Shown here: positions 19,215 to 29,255 of the stretch, piece by piece
How positions within the stretch are numbered: position 1 is the stretch's first letter
How the letters are laid out: every line of letters begins with the position of its first letter
Assembly (NCBI RefSeq): GCF_000015725.1
Contig: NC_008825.1
Span: 496,001-560,000 of the forward strand
Length of the DNA: 64,000 nucleotides
From: Methylibium petroleiphilum PM1
Lineage (GTDB): Bacteria > Pseudomonadota > Gammaproteobacteria > Burkholderiales > Burkholderiaceae_C
Reading direction: 5' to 3'
Notes under the pieces: model-generated
The model's database searches: none
Told to the model about the DNA's origin: nothing
The model's input: the letters and a program-made list of their open reading frames with translations, nothing else
Translations under genes and position numbers: made by a program

Positions 19215-19217
19215 GGC

Positions 19218-19832
19218 CTACCAGTCCGTGGGGCAACCGGTGCATTGATCGAAGGTCGAGTCCGGGAAGATGGCGAAGCGCAGCACGTTGCCCTTCATCG
19301 TCGCGCCGGTGAAGTTCACGGTGCTGAACTTGCCCTCCTGCAGGTTGGCATCGACGATCTTCGCGCGCACGAACCAGGAGAAGGCGGCGCGGACCATCTC
19401 CAGATTCGCGCCGGTGAAGTCGGCATCGCTGAAGTCGCAGCGCATCACGCGCGCGAACTCCAGGTCGGCGCCGGCCAGATTCGCGCCGCGGAAGGTGGCG
19501 GTGGGCGCATTGATCTTGCCGAGCTTCGCCCCGGCCAGATTCGCGCCGTCGAGATTGGCACCGGCCAGGTTGGCGACGCGCAGGTCCGCGCCGGCCAGAT
19601 TGGCGCCACGCAGGTCGGCACCGGCCAAATTGCGGGCCGACAGATCGGCGCCGCGCAGGTCGACGCCGGGGCAGCGCGTGTGCGGCCAGATGCCGCAGCC
19701 GTTGAGGTAGTCGGGCGCGGCGGCGTTGCCGTCGTCTTCCGTCGCCTGGACGGGTCGAACGCCGGCGAGGGCCGCCGTCAGCGTCACCAGCACGGCGACT
19801 GCGTGCAGCGATCGCAGGGATGAGGAGGTCAT
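19218..19832 (-). CDS. Exported pentapeptide-repeat protein
   Basis: 204-residue protein with a signal peptide (about 1-30) and a right-handed quadrilateral helix of A(D/N)LxG repeats from about residue 57 to 190. Cysteines flank the repeats: GCGIWPHTRC before and QCTGCPTDW at the C-terminus, suggesting capping disulfides in the periplasm. It lies between a PQQ dehydrogenase and its cytochrome, a position I recall for similar genes in Pseudomonas ped-type loci. Its molecular role is unknown. The ribosome site GGAGG-like sequence is on the reverse strand just before the ATG. Confidence 0.85.
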   Translation of the reverse strand: MTSSSLRSLHAVAVLVTLTAALAGVRPVQATEDDGNAAAPDYLNGCGIWPHTRCPGVDLRGADLSARNLAGADLRGANLAGADLRVANLAGANLDGANLAGAKLGKINAPTATFRGANLAGADLEFARVMRCDFSDADFTGANLEMVRAAFSWFVRAKIVDANLQEGKFSTVNFTGATMKGNVLRFAIFPDSTFDQCTGCPTDW

Positions 19833-19864
19833 GTTGTCGTCGGCCGAAGGGGAGTGAGGACGAA

Positions 19865-19896
19865 GGGGCGGGCCGGCGGGGTCGCCGGTCCGCCCC
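19865..19896 (-). promoter_or_regulatory. Strong intercistronic hairpin, no T-run
   Basis: GGGGCGGGCCGGCG (19865-19878) pairs with CGCCGGTCCGCCCC (19883-19896) with a single G-T wobble around a 4-base loop. It lies between the dehydrogenase stop and the pentapeptide gene. Lacking a T-run, it may protect the dehydrogenase mRNA 3' end or cause partial read-through, giving much more dehydrogenase than downstream products. Confidence 0.6.
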
Positions 19897-19913
19897 TCAC
19901 GAGCGGGGTCTGC

Positions 19914-21770
19914 CTACTTGGGCAGCTTGAAGACCCACATCGAGCCGCCCTGCGTGACCTTCTTGGTCATCTCGGCCATGTCACCGCCCCACAGGGGCAC
20001 GGCGCCGCCGTAGCCCGACTGGATGCCGACGTACTGCTCGCCGTCCTGCTCCCAGGTCACCGGGACCGAGACCACGCCCGAGCCGGTCTGGAACTTCCAC
20101 AGTTCCTTGCCGGTCTTGCTGTCGAAGGCCTTCACGTAGCCGTCGGAGGTGCCGGTGAACAGCAGGCCGCCGGCCGTCGTCATCGTGCCGGCCCACAGCG
20201 GCAGCTTCTCCTTGTGTTCCCACGCGATCTTGCCGGTCACCGGGTCGATTGCCCGCAGCGTGCCGACGTGGTCCTCGTACAGCCGCTTGATGCGGAAGCC
20301 CTGGCCGAGGTAGGCCGAGCCGGCCTTGTAGGTCAGGTGCTCGGTCCAGTAGTCCATCGCCCAGTGGTTCGCCGGGATGTAGAACAGGCCGGTGTCCGGG
20401 CTGTAGCTCATCGGCATCCAGTTGGTGCCGCCCAGGAACGGCGGCGACACGAAGATCGACTCGCCCTTGTCGGCGCCGGGCTTGGGGGCCGGCGGACGGT
20501 TGTTGTTCTCGATCGGCTTGCCGGTCTTCAGGTCGAAACCCTTGGCCCAGGTGATGCCGTCGACGAACGGCCACGCACCGAGCAGCGCGGTCGGCTTGTT
20601 CGGATAGCCGGCGCCGGTCGCGAGCTTCTCGCGGTCGGTCACGAAGAAAAAGCCGTTGCGGTCGGCATGCGCGCCGGCCTTCACCAGCTTGCCGGACTTC
20701 GGGTCCTTGTACTCGAACAGCACGATCGAGTTGTTGCCCGAGAAGTCCCAGGCATCGTTCGGCGTGTGCTGGAAGAAGCCCTTGAGTTCGCCGGTCGACG
20801 CATCGACGTAGGCCTGACCCGAGGTGAACAGGCTGTCCCAGTTGCGCGGGTCGTCGCCTTCCTTCGTGCGCTTCCAGGTGTTCCACGGCGCCGGGTTGCC
20901 GGTGCCGATCACGATGGTGTTGTTCTCGGCATCGAACGACGCGGTCTGCCACGGCGCGCCGCCGCCCTGGTGCCACGCCTCGACCAGCTTGCCGTCTTTG
21001 TCACGCGGCCACGAGGGGGCCTTCGCATCGCCGGTCACCGTGCTGTCCTTGCCGTTCAGGCGGCCCATGTGGCCCTCGACCATCGGGCGAGCCCAGACCT
21101 CGGCGCCGGTGTCGGGATCGCGTGCGAACAGCCATCCGACGACGCCGAACTCGTCGCCCGACGAGCCGTGGATCAGCAGCACGCGACCGGACTTCTTGTC
21201 CTTCACGATGAAGGGCGCGCCGGTCATCGTGTAGCCCACCTTGTGGTCACCGAACTTCTCGTTCCACACCACCTTGCCGGTGGCGCGGTCCAGCGCCACG
21301 ACGCGTGCGTCGAGCGTACCGAAGTAGACCTTGTCGCCGTAGATGGCGGGGCCGCGGTTGACGACGTCGCAGCACGGACGGATATCGTCGGGCAGGCGGT
21401 GTTCGTAGGTCCACAGCTGCCGGCCGGTCTTCGCGTCGAGCGCCGTGAAGCGAGAGTAGGAACTGGTCGCGTAGATCACGCCGTCATGCACCAGCACCTG
21501 GCCTTCCTGGCCGCGCTGCTTCTCGCCGCCGAAGGAGTGGCTCCATGCCGGGACGAGCTTCTGCACGTTGGCGGTCGATATCTGCTTCAGCGGGCTGTAG
21601 CGCTGGGCCTTCAGGCCCAGACCGTAGCTCAGGACGTCGGTGCTCGTGCGGTCGTCGTTCGAGATGTCTTCCCAGGTGACGTTCTTGACGGCGTGCGCAC
21701 CCTGGGACAGTCCCAGGACGGCCAGCGCCGCTGCGACGGACAGGGCGTGACGGACGGGATGCTTGCTCAT
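19914..21770 (-). CDS. PQQ-dependent alcohol dehydrogenase, calcium-type metal site
   Basis: 618-residue periplasmic quinoprotein of the ExaA/PedE/Mdh2 kind. Signal peptide about 1-27, adjacent cysteines Cys133-Cys134 (RPCCDV), metal-site motifs SGDEFG, GTGNPAPWN and D342-F-S344. Ser at the position that is Asp in lanthanide enzymes predicts calcium. It heads a reverse-strand operon with the pentapeptide protein and cytochrome. The ribosome site is AGGAGA. TCTCCCGAT repeats lie 64-96 bases before the start. Ethanol-type or methanol-type substrate preference cannot be decided from the sequence. Confidence 0.9.
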   Translation of the reverse strand: MSKHPVRHALSVAAALAVLGLSQGAHAVKNVTWEDISNDDRTSTDVLSYGLGLKAQRYSPLKQISTANVQKLVPAWSHSFGGEKQRGQEGQVLVHDGVIYATSSYSRFTALDAKTGRQLWTYEHRLPDDIRPCCDVVNRGPAIYGDKVYFGTLDARVVALDRATGKVVWNEKFGDHKVGYTMTGAPFIVKDKKSGRVLLIHGSSGDEFGVVGWLFARDPDTGAEVWARPMVEGHMGRLNGKDSTVTGDAKAPSWPRDKDGKLVEAWHQGGGAPWQTASFDAENNTIVIGTGNPAPWNTWKRTKEGDDPRNWDSLFTSGQAYVDASTGELKGFFQHTPNDAWDFSGNNSIVLFEYKDPKSGKLVKAGAHADRNGFFFVTDREKLATGAGYPNKPTALLGAWPFVDGITWAKGFDLKTGKPIENNNRPPAPKPGADKGESIFVSPPFLGGTNWMPMSYSPDTGLFYIPANHWAMDYWTEHLTYKAGSAYLGQGFRIKRLYEDHVGTLRAIDPVTGKIAWEHKEKLPLWAGTMTTAGGLLFTGTSDGYVKAFDSKTGKELWKFQTGSGVVSVPVTWEQDGEQYVGIQSGYGGAVPLWGGDMAEMTKKVTQGGSMWVFKLPK

Positions 21771-21807
21771 CGGTATCTCCTCATGTTGTGGTGTACGAGC
21801 GAGCCGG

Positions 21808-21813
21808 AGTCTA
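21808..21813 (-). promoter_or_regulatory. Possible -10 element of the calcium-type dehydrogenase
   Basis: On the reverse strand TAGACT (21813-21808) resembles a -10 hexamer and would start transcription near 21801, about 30 bases before the ATG. No good -35 exists; the proximal TCTCCCGAT site falls roughly at -33 to -43, as expected for a promoter that depends on a bound activator. Confidence 0.3.
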
Positions 21814-21833
21814 GGAAGCGGGGTCCACGGTGT

Positions 21834-21872
21834 ATCGGGAGATCGCCCGCGCGAGATCGGGAGATCCTCCCG
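21834..21872 (-). promoter_or_regulatory. Tandem regulator sites before the calcium-type dehydrogenase
   Basis: ATCGGGAGATC occurs at 21834-21844 and again at 21856-21866, start-to-start 22 bases, about two helical turns. The second copy is also part of a perfect palindrome CGGGAG-ATC-CTCCCG (21858-21872). Read toward the gene, the core is TCTCCCGAT, shared with 16763-16771. The spacing suits a dimeric LuxR/FixJ-type response regulator bound on one DNA face. Confidence 0.55.
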
Positions 21873-21949
21873 CTCGCCGCGATCGGGTCAGGAATGACGA
21901 TTGCTGCCTGCCCGGTGTGCATGCGATCGACGTAGCAAAGGAGACACCC

Positions 21950-23296
21950 ATGGACTTGAGCAAGCGCCTCGTGGTCTGGCTCGCCTTGCTCGCGGCGCTG
22001 TGGCTGGGGATCACGCTGGTCTACACCGCCGTGGCGCTGCGCTCGGGCATCCAGGACGAGATGCAGGGCGCCAACGCGGTGGTGGAACTGCTGTCGACTG
22101 CTGCGGAGGCAAACCTCGGCGACGCGCACAGCCAACTCCGGCTGCAGGCCCTGCTCGCGGAAGGGCATGCACGGCACCTGCGGGTGCGCTGGGCCGATGA
22201 GCCGAGTCAGGACAACCTGGAGCAGGTGTCACTGCTCCACGACTACGCTCGCCGGCTGGCGCCCGCGGGAAAGCCCGTGGCCCAGCACCGCATCGCGATC
22301 GGTCCGCGAACGCTGATCGTCGAACCGGCGCCCGACAGCGAGATCGACGAGGTACTGGGCGATGTGCTGCCGTTGCTGCTGCTGTTGCTCGTGGCCGGCG
22401 GGGCGATGCTGTTCGGCGTGTGGTGGATCGTGCGCCAAGCGCTGGCGCCGGCCAGCGTGCTGTGTGCCGGACTGGCCCGGCTGCAGGCCGGCCAGCCGGA
22501 ACCGGGCTTCCCGGCCTTGAGGCTGCGCGAGTACGCGGCCATCGCGCGGGGCATCGACGAGCTCGCCGCCGGACTGGCCATGGCGCGATGCGAGCAGAGC
22601 CGGCTCACACAGCGACTGATCGACGTGCAGGAGCGCGAGCGGCGCAGGCTGGCGAGCGACCTGCACGACGAGTTCGGCCAGCATCTGACCGCCATGTCGG
22701 CCACGGCTTCGCTGCTTCAGCGCCATGCCGCACGGTTTGATCCGGTAGAGCTGGCGCGCTGCGCGGACCAGATGGTCGCTTCGCTGGGATGCATCCGACT
22801 GCAGCTGCGCACGCTCCTGAGCCGGCTGCGGCCGCACGGGCTCGAGGCCGAAGGACTGGCGCACGAACTGGCGGGCTTGATCGATCGGGCCCGGGCTCAT
22901 CACCCAACGGTGACGATCCGGGCCGACATCGCCAGGCCGCTGCCGGCACTGCCAGAGGACGCCGCGCTCGCGCTCTACCGCAGCCTGCAGGAAGCGTTGA
23001 CGAACGCCTACCGACACAGCGGCGCAGGCGAAGTGCAGGTCCGTATCGATGTGCCGGCCGTGCAGCGTGTGCGGATGCGGGTGATCGACGATGGCTGCGG
23101 CCGCGCCAGTGCGCTGCCGCGGGGTGGCCTCGGCCTGCTCGGCATGCGCGAGCGCCTGGCCATGGTGGGTGGCGGATTGCGACTGGTCGACAACGCCGGT
23201 CCTGGCCTGTGCGTCGAAGTCTGGGTGCCGGTGCCGGCCGTCGCCGTCACCGAGTCACTTGAGGGAGAAATGCTTGATACACGTCTTGCTGCTTGA
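21950..23296 (+). CDS. Membrane sensor histidine kinase (NarL-type)
   Basis: 448-residue sensor kinase. Membrane helix 1 about residues 7-28, a periplasmic region of about 110 residues, helix 2 about 143-165, a HAMP-like linker, then a HisKA_3 domain with phospho-acceptor His239 in ASDLHDEFGQH, and an HATPase domain with EALTNAYRHSG and DDGCGRA/GLGLLGMRER boxes. It is divergent from the calcium-type dehydrogenase operon and overlaps the cognate regulator gene. By analogy with PedS2 of pseudomonads it could sense lanthanide or alcohol; no metal motif is obvious. Ribosome site AAAGGAG supports ATG 21950. Confidence 0.88.
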   Translation: MDLSKRLVVWLALLAALWLGITLVYTAVALRSGIQDEMQGANAVVELLSTAAEANLGDAHSQLRLQALLAEGHARHLRVRWADEPSQDNLEQVSLLHDYARRLAPAGKPVAQHRIAIGPRTLIVEPAPDSEIDEVLGDVLPLLLLLLVAGGAMLFGVWWIVRQALAPASVLCAGLARLQAGQPEPGFPALRLREYAAIARGIDELAAGLAMARCEQSRLTQRLIDVQERERRRLASDLHDEFGQHLTAMSATASLLQRHAARFDPVELARCADQMVASLGCIRLQLRTLLSRLRPHGLEAEGLAHELAGLIDRARAHHPTVTIRADIARPLPALPEDAALALYRSLQEALTNAYRHSGAGEVQVRIDVPAVQRVRMRVIDDGCGRASALPRGGLGLLGMRERLAMVGGGLRLVDNAGPGLCVEVWVPVPAVAVTESLEGEMLDTRLAA

Positions 23297-23906
23297 CGAT
23301 CACGCGGTGGTGCGGGCGGGGTACCGGCAGCTCATCGATGCCGAGCCCGACATGTGCGTGGTCGCAGCCTGCGCCACCTCGGCTCAGGCCTGCGAGCAAC
23401 TGCGCCTGCAGCAGATCGACGTCGCCGTCGTCGATCTCAGCCTGAAGGACGACAGCGGCCTGCAGGCCATCCAGAGATTGCGCGCCCGGCTGGCCTCGCT
23501 GCGGATCCTGGTGTTCACGATGCACGCCCAGCAGAGCTATGCACTGCAGGCCTTGCGCGCCGGTGCGCTGGGCTACCTGACCAAGGACTCCGACCCGCAG
23601 GCGATGCTGGATGCGGTGCGTCAGGTCGCTCAGGGCCGCCGGGTGTTTTCCAGCGAACTGGTCGAGGCGATGCTCGATCCCCTGGAAGTGGAGCGCGGCG
23701 GGCCGCTGCGGCAGCTCACGCCGCGCGAGTTCGATGTGCTGCGGCTGGCCGCCCAGGGCCTCGCGACGCGTGCGATCGCCGAGGCCATGCACCTCGGCGA
23801 CAAGACGGTGCTGAACTACATGTCGCTGATCCGGCAGAAGCTGGGTGCAGCGAACGACCTGCAATTGCTGCGGCTGGCGGCGCAGAACGGCCTGGTCGAG
23901 CTCTGA
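23274..23906 (+). CDS. LuxR/NarL-family response regulator
   Basis: 210-residue two-component regulator: receiver domain about 1-120 with phospho-acceptor Asp54 (VVDLSLKDDSG), conserved Lys in YLTKDSD, and a LuxR-type helix-turn-helix about 145-205 (LTPREFDVLRLAAQG). The start is TTG at 23274, 7 bases after GAGGGAG; no ATG or GTG is suitable and the receiver fold begins at once (IHVLLLDDHAVV). It overlaps the kinase gene by 23 bases, so the pair is coupled. The likely targets are the TCTCCCGAT sites before both dehydrogenases. Confidence 0.9.
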   Translation: MIHVLLLDDHAVVRAGYRQLIDAEPDMCVVAACATSAQACEQLRLQQIDVAVVDLSLKDDSGLQAIQRLRARLASLRILVFTMHAQQSYALQALRAGALGYLTKDSDPQAMLDAVRQVAQGRRVFSSELVEAMLDPLEVERGGPLRQLTPREFDVLRLAAQGLATRAIAEAMHLGDKTVLNYMSLIRQKLGAANDLQLLRLAAQNGLVEL

Positions 23907-23931
23907 CCACGGCGCGGTGCCGGCGCCGACG

Positions 23932-23954
23932 CAGGTCCGTCCGGACCTGGTTTT
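23932..23954 (+). terminator. Terminator between response regulator and sigma-54 activator
   Basis: CAGGTCCG-TC-CGGACCTG (23932-23949) followed by GTTTT. An outer stem, GTGCCGGCG (23917-23925) with CGCCGGCAC (23955-23963), encloses it. It separates two convergent regulator genes and may act in both directions. Confidence 0.65.
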
Positions 23955-23978
23955 CGCCGGCACTGCACCCGGTGGCGC

Positions 23979-26117
<2,139 letters not shown>

Positions 26118-26185
26118 CGTGTCTCCTTGGGGGCGTCAGCCCTCTCGGGCGGCCGGCAGCCGCCTCTGCTGTGTGTCCATTGCTC

Positions 26186-26201
26186 AGGCGTTTGAACGCC
26201 T
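26186..26201. promoter_or_regulatory. Perfect palindrome upstream of the sigma-54 activator gene
   Basis: AGGCGTT-TG-AACGCCT lies 69-84 bases before the activator ATG in the divergent spacer with pedF. It could be an operator for the activator's own gene or an extra activator site. Sequence and spacing differ from the TGCTCCA palindrome. Confidence 0.35.
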
Positions 26202-26277
26202 TGTCGTCACTGCCTGAATCGTCCCCCTGTCACCGTGCCAGCCTGGCCCTGCGGCACATCCATGGGGAGCGTCAGTA

Positions 26278-26294
26278 TGCTCCAGTGTGGAGCA
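26278..26294 (+). promoter_or_regulatory. Upstream activator site of pedF (perfect inverted repeat)
   Basis: TGCTCCA-GTG-TGGAGCA, a perfect 7-3-7 inverted repeat centred 62 bases before the -24 element of the sigma-54 promoter. An imperfect copy stands at the same relative place before the lanthanide-type dehydrogenase (16700-16716). Likely binding site of the adjacent activator. Confidence 0.65.
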
Positions 26295-26347
26295 AAATGA
26301 CGGTGTGAACCCGTCACGAGCAGGGGTTCGGGGCAGAACTGTGGCGA

Positions 26348-26363
26348 TGGCACATCACTTGCA
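26348..26363 (+). promoter_or_regulatory. Sigma-54 promoter of pedF-pedG
   Basis: TGGCAC-ATCAC-TTGCA is a full match to the -24/-12 consensus, with GG and GC 10 bases apart. The start point is expected near 26375, 25 bases before the pedF ATG. Confidence 0.85.
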
Positions 26364-26399
26364 CCCTCGGACTGTCCCTCTGATTTGGAGCATCTTTCT

Positions 26400-26873
26400 A
26401 TGAACTTTCGTACCCAGTGCCTGCGCCATCTCGTCGCGCTGAGCCTGATCGCCGGCGCCGCGGGCGCCTACGCCCACGGGGACGTCACGCCGCAGGCCGT
26501 CGATACCCAGTCGCTTCCCGCGCTCGGTGATACCTGGCGCACCGAGAATCCATACCGCAAGAACGACGAGGCCATCAAGATCGGCACCTCGGCCTATACC
26601 CAGAACTGTGCCCGCTGCCATGGCCTGGAGGCCATCTCCGGCGGGATCGCTCCCGATCTGCGCAAGCTCGACGGCGAATGCGCCACGCTGAAGGACGACA
26701 AGAAGAAGGCCGCCTGCGTGAAGGAAATGGACGAGTACTACGCCACCACGGTGCGCCACGGACGCACCCGCAACGGTGCCGTCTACATGCCGCCGTTCGA
26801 GGGCGTGATGCAGCAGGAAGCGGTCTGGGCCATCAAGAGCTACCTCGAAACCCGCCGCGAGAAGCCGCTGTGA
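26400..26873 (+). CDS. pedF: Cytochrome c-550 PedF
   Basis: 157-residue periplasmic monohaem cytochrome c that accepts electrons from PQQ alcohol dehydrogenases. Signal peptide about 1-25 (ending AYA), the family-typical HGDVTPQAVDT segment directly after it, haem motif C70-A-R-C73-H74 in NCARCHGLEAISGG, likely axial Met in AVYMPPFEGV. ATG 26400 has GGAG 10 bases upstream. It is transcribed from the sigma-54 promoter and overlaps pedG (GTGA). Confidence 0.92.
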   Translation: MNFRTQCLRHLVALSLIAGAAGAYAHGDVTPQAVDTQSLPALGDTWRTENPYRKNDEAIKIGTSAYTQNCARCHGLEAISGGIAPDLRKLDGECATLKDDKKKAACVKEMDEYYATTVRHGRTRNGAVYMPPFEGVMQQEAVWAIKSYLETRREKPL

Positions 26874-27700
26874 TCTCCCGTCGCCGGTTGCTGGGTGCCG
26901 CCGCGGCACTGGCGCCGCTGTCCGCGCCGCTCCGTGCCGAGGGCAGCGCGCTGGAACGCGTGCGGCGCAGCGGGAGGCTGGTGGTGGCGGTCTACCAGGA
27001 CATGCCGCCGTTCAACCTGAACGGTCAGGGCGTCGATGTCGATCTGGCCGCGGTGCTGGCCGACAGCGTGGGCGTGCCGCTCAGCCTGTTGCCGATCCCG
27101 GCCGGCGAGAGCGTCGGCGACGACCTGCGCAACGCCGTCTGGCGCGGCCACTACCTCGGCTGGGGTCCGGCCGACGTGATGCTGCATGTGCCGATGGACC
27201 GCCCGCTGATCGAGGCCAATCCGCAGGTGGAGGTGTTCGGCGCCTACTACCGCGAGACGGTCATGCTGGCCTGGGACAGCGAGCGCGGTCCGACGCCCGA
27301 GACCATCGAGGCCCTGCGCGGGCAGAAGATCGCGGTGGCGGGCGTGTCCCTGCCGGGCTACCTGCTGGCCAGCGCCGACTCCGGCGCCCTCCGCGACACG
27401 CTCAGCACCCAGCACGCCGACGGCGTGGCAGCGGCGAAGACCCTGCTCTCCGGCGAGGTGGTGGCGGCCGCCGGCCTGGCCTCCGAACTGGAAGCGACGC
27501 TCGCCGGCCAGCCGCGCTACAAGATCGTGCCGCTGCCGCCGATCCCGCGAGCGCCGCGCAACGGCTGGGTGGTCGGCTGTGCCGTGAAGCGCGGCGCGAC
27601 CGACCTGGCGCAGGTGATGCAGCGCCGCCTGATCGACCTCAACAACGGCACAGGCCTGCGCGATCTCTTCCGGCGCCACAACGTCGTCTGGCGTGGCTGA
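26870..27700 (+). CDS. Quinoprotein-associated periplasmic solute-binding protein (PedG-like)
   Basis: 276-residue exported protein of the family 3 (amino-acid-type) solute-binding fold, in the subgroup found beside PQQ dehydrogenases. A twin-arginine-like leader SRRRLLGAAAALA starts at once from the GTG codon that overlaps the pedF stop. The mature part opens LERVRRSGRLVVAVYQDMPPFN, typical of the fold. No transporter permease or ATPase genes are nearby, so import is doubtful; help in electron transfer or maturation has been suggested for such proteins. Function unproven. Confidence 0.8.
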   Translation: MISRRRLLGAAAALAPLSAPLRAEGSALERVRRSGRLVVAVYQDMPPFNLNGQGVDVDLAAVLADSVGVPLSLLPIPAGESVGDDLRNAVWRGHYLGWGPADVMLHVPMDRPLIEANPQVEVFGAYYRETVMLAWDSERGPTPETIEALRGQKIAVAGVSLPGYLLASADSGALRDTLSTQHADGVAAAKTLLSGEVVAAAGLASELEATLAGQPRYKIVPLPPIPRAPRNGWVVGCAVKRGATDLAQVMQRRLIDLNNGTGLRDLFRRHNVVWRG

Positions 27701-27726
27701 TCGCCGCCGACCGGCCTCGGCGCCGG

Positions 27727-28281
27727 TCAATAGCTGCGGCCCTTGCGGTATTGCGCATGGGCGCGCCGCGCCAGCGGGCTGACGGCGGCGATCGCCGCCT
27801 GCGACGCGCCCGCGTGCGCATGGCAGACCGCGAGGCCGAGCGCATCGGCTGCGTCCCGGCTCGGCTCACCGGGCAGCGACAGCAGCCGCGCCACCATGGC
27901 CTGCACCTGCTCCTTGCGGGCGTGGCCGTGGCCGACGATCGCCTTCTTCATCTGCAACGCGGTGTACTCGGCCACGGCCAGATCGCCCGACACCAGCGCC
28001 GCCAGTGCCGCGCCCCGGGCCTGACCGAGCAACAGCGTCGATTGCGGATTGACGTTGACGAACACGATCTCGACCGCGGCGCAGTCCGGCTGGTAGCGCG
28101 CCGCGACCTCGCGCACACCCTCGAAGATGATCTTCAGCCGCCCTGGCAGGTCGCCGTTCGGCAGCGCGTCGGTGCGCACCGTGCCGCTGGCGATGTAGTG
28201 CAGCCGCGACCCCTCGCACTCGACCACGCCGAATCCGGTGGTGCGCAGCCCTGGATCGATGCCGAGGATCCGTGTCGCCAT
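27727..28281 (-). CDS. ruvC: Holliday-junction resolvase RuvC
   Basis: 184-residue dimeric endonuclease that cuts Holliday junctions in recombination. Catalytic acidic residues are visible in [12 protein letters not shown] (Asp near residue 8), the [13 protein letters not shown] segment (Glu) and the C-terminal [16 protein letters not shown] (two Asp). The gene is last in a minus-strand operon and overlaps the CdsA-like gene by one base. The ruvAB partners, often directly downstream, are not here; the next gene is convergent pedG. Confidence 0.95.
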
Positions 28282-29255
28282 CAGAAGCTCAGGTTGAAGT
28301 ACCAGCGCACGGAATGGAAGAACACCGGCGCCGCGAAGCACAGCGGCGCCACGCGGTCGAGCAGGCCCACCGCACCGGTGACCGAGGCGCGGTTGCCCCA
28401 GTAGTGCACGCCGGCGTCGCGCTTGAGCGCCTTCATCACGAACTCGCCCATCGTGCCGCAGGCACTGGCGATCAGCGCCATCACCATCGCCTGCCCCGGC
28501 TTGAAGGGTGTGATCCAGTACAGCAGACCGCCGACGATCGCCGCCACCAGCGCGCCGATCAGCCAGGCACGGTAGCTGAAGCTGCGGCTGATGTGGCGCG
28601 CCACGGGGCGGCGGCGCAGGCGCCGGCTCGCGGCCTCCTGAGCGATGTGGGCCACCGCGACCACCAGCACCAGGAAGAACACCAGGAAGGCCCCGCGATC
28701 CTCGCGGTTCGGAAACTGCAGCAGCAACAGCGCCGGCGTGTGGCTCATGCCGTAGACGCAGACCATGATGCCCCACTGGATCTTCGCGTTGCGCTCGAGG
28801 AAGCGCTCCGGGTCGCCGGCCAGCGCGCTCACCACCGGGATCGCCAGGAAGATGTAGACCGGAATGAAGACCGAAAACAGGTCGAAATTGCGGTTGGCCA
28901 CCAGCAGGTACTGCAGCGGCAGCACGATGAAGAAGGCCAGGATCAGGCTGCGGTGATCGCTGCGCCGCGTGTGCATCAGAGTGATGTACTCGCGCAGCGC
29001 CAGGAAGCTGAGCACGCCGAACAGCAGTGTCGCCCCCGCCGCACCCGACACCCAGGCGAGCCAGAACACCGAGGCGCCGATCCACAGGGCGCGCAGCTCG
29101 CGCTTGAACCGTTCGTGCCGGTCGCGGCTCTCTTCACCGCGCTCGCGCAGCGAGCGCAGCAGGGCCACGGCGCTGATCAGCAGCAGCGCGCCGAACACCA
29201 GCAGGAACAGCAGGCCCACCTGCTGCGAGGCACTGAGCTGCCGCAAGCCGCTCAT
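28281..29255 (-). CDS. CdsA-family phosphatidate cytidylyltransferase-like membrane protein
   Basis: 324-residue polytopic membrane protein (about eight helices) of the CDP-diglyceride synthetase family, which makes CDP-diacylglycerol from phosphatidate and CTP. The C-terminal signature region reads KALKRDAGV then HYWGN and LLDRVAPL. In canonical CdsA this is KR-x4-KD-xG...PGHGG..DRxD, so several signature residues are replaced. It may be a divergent paralog with altered activity. It overlaps plsC-like upstream (ATGA) and ruvC downstream, fitting a lipid-synthesis pair inserted in the purH-ruvC operon. Confidence 0.75.

Noticed and set aside
19854-21935. 693-residue plus-strand open frame
   Set aside because: Antisense shadow of the calcium-type PQQ dehydrogenase, which has clear family motifs.
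21771-21949. Sigma-54 promoter for the calcium-type dehydrogenase
   Set aside because: No GG-N10-GC element with -24/-12 similarity on the reverse strand in the spacer.
27709-27728. Terminator between pedG and ruvC
   Set aside because: A short GACCGGC/GCCGGTC stem exists but has no T-run and overlaps the ruvC stop.
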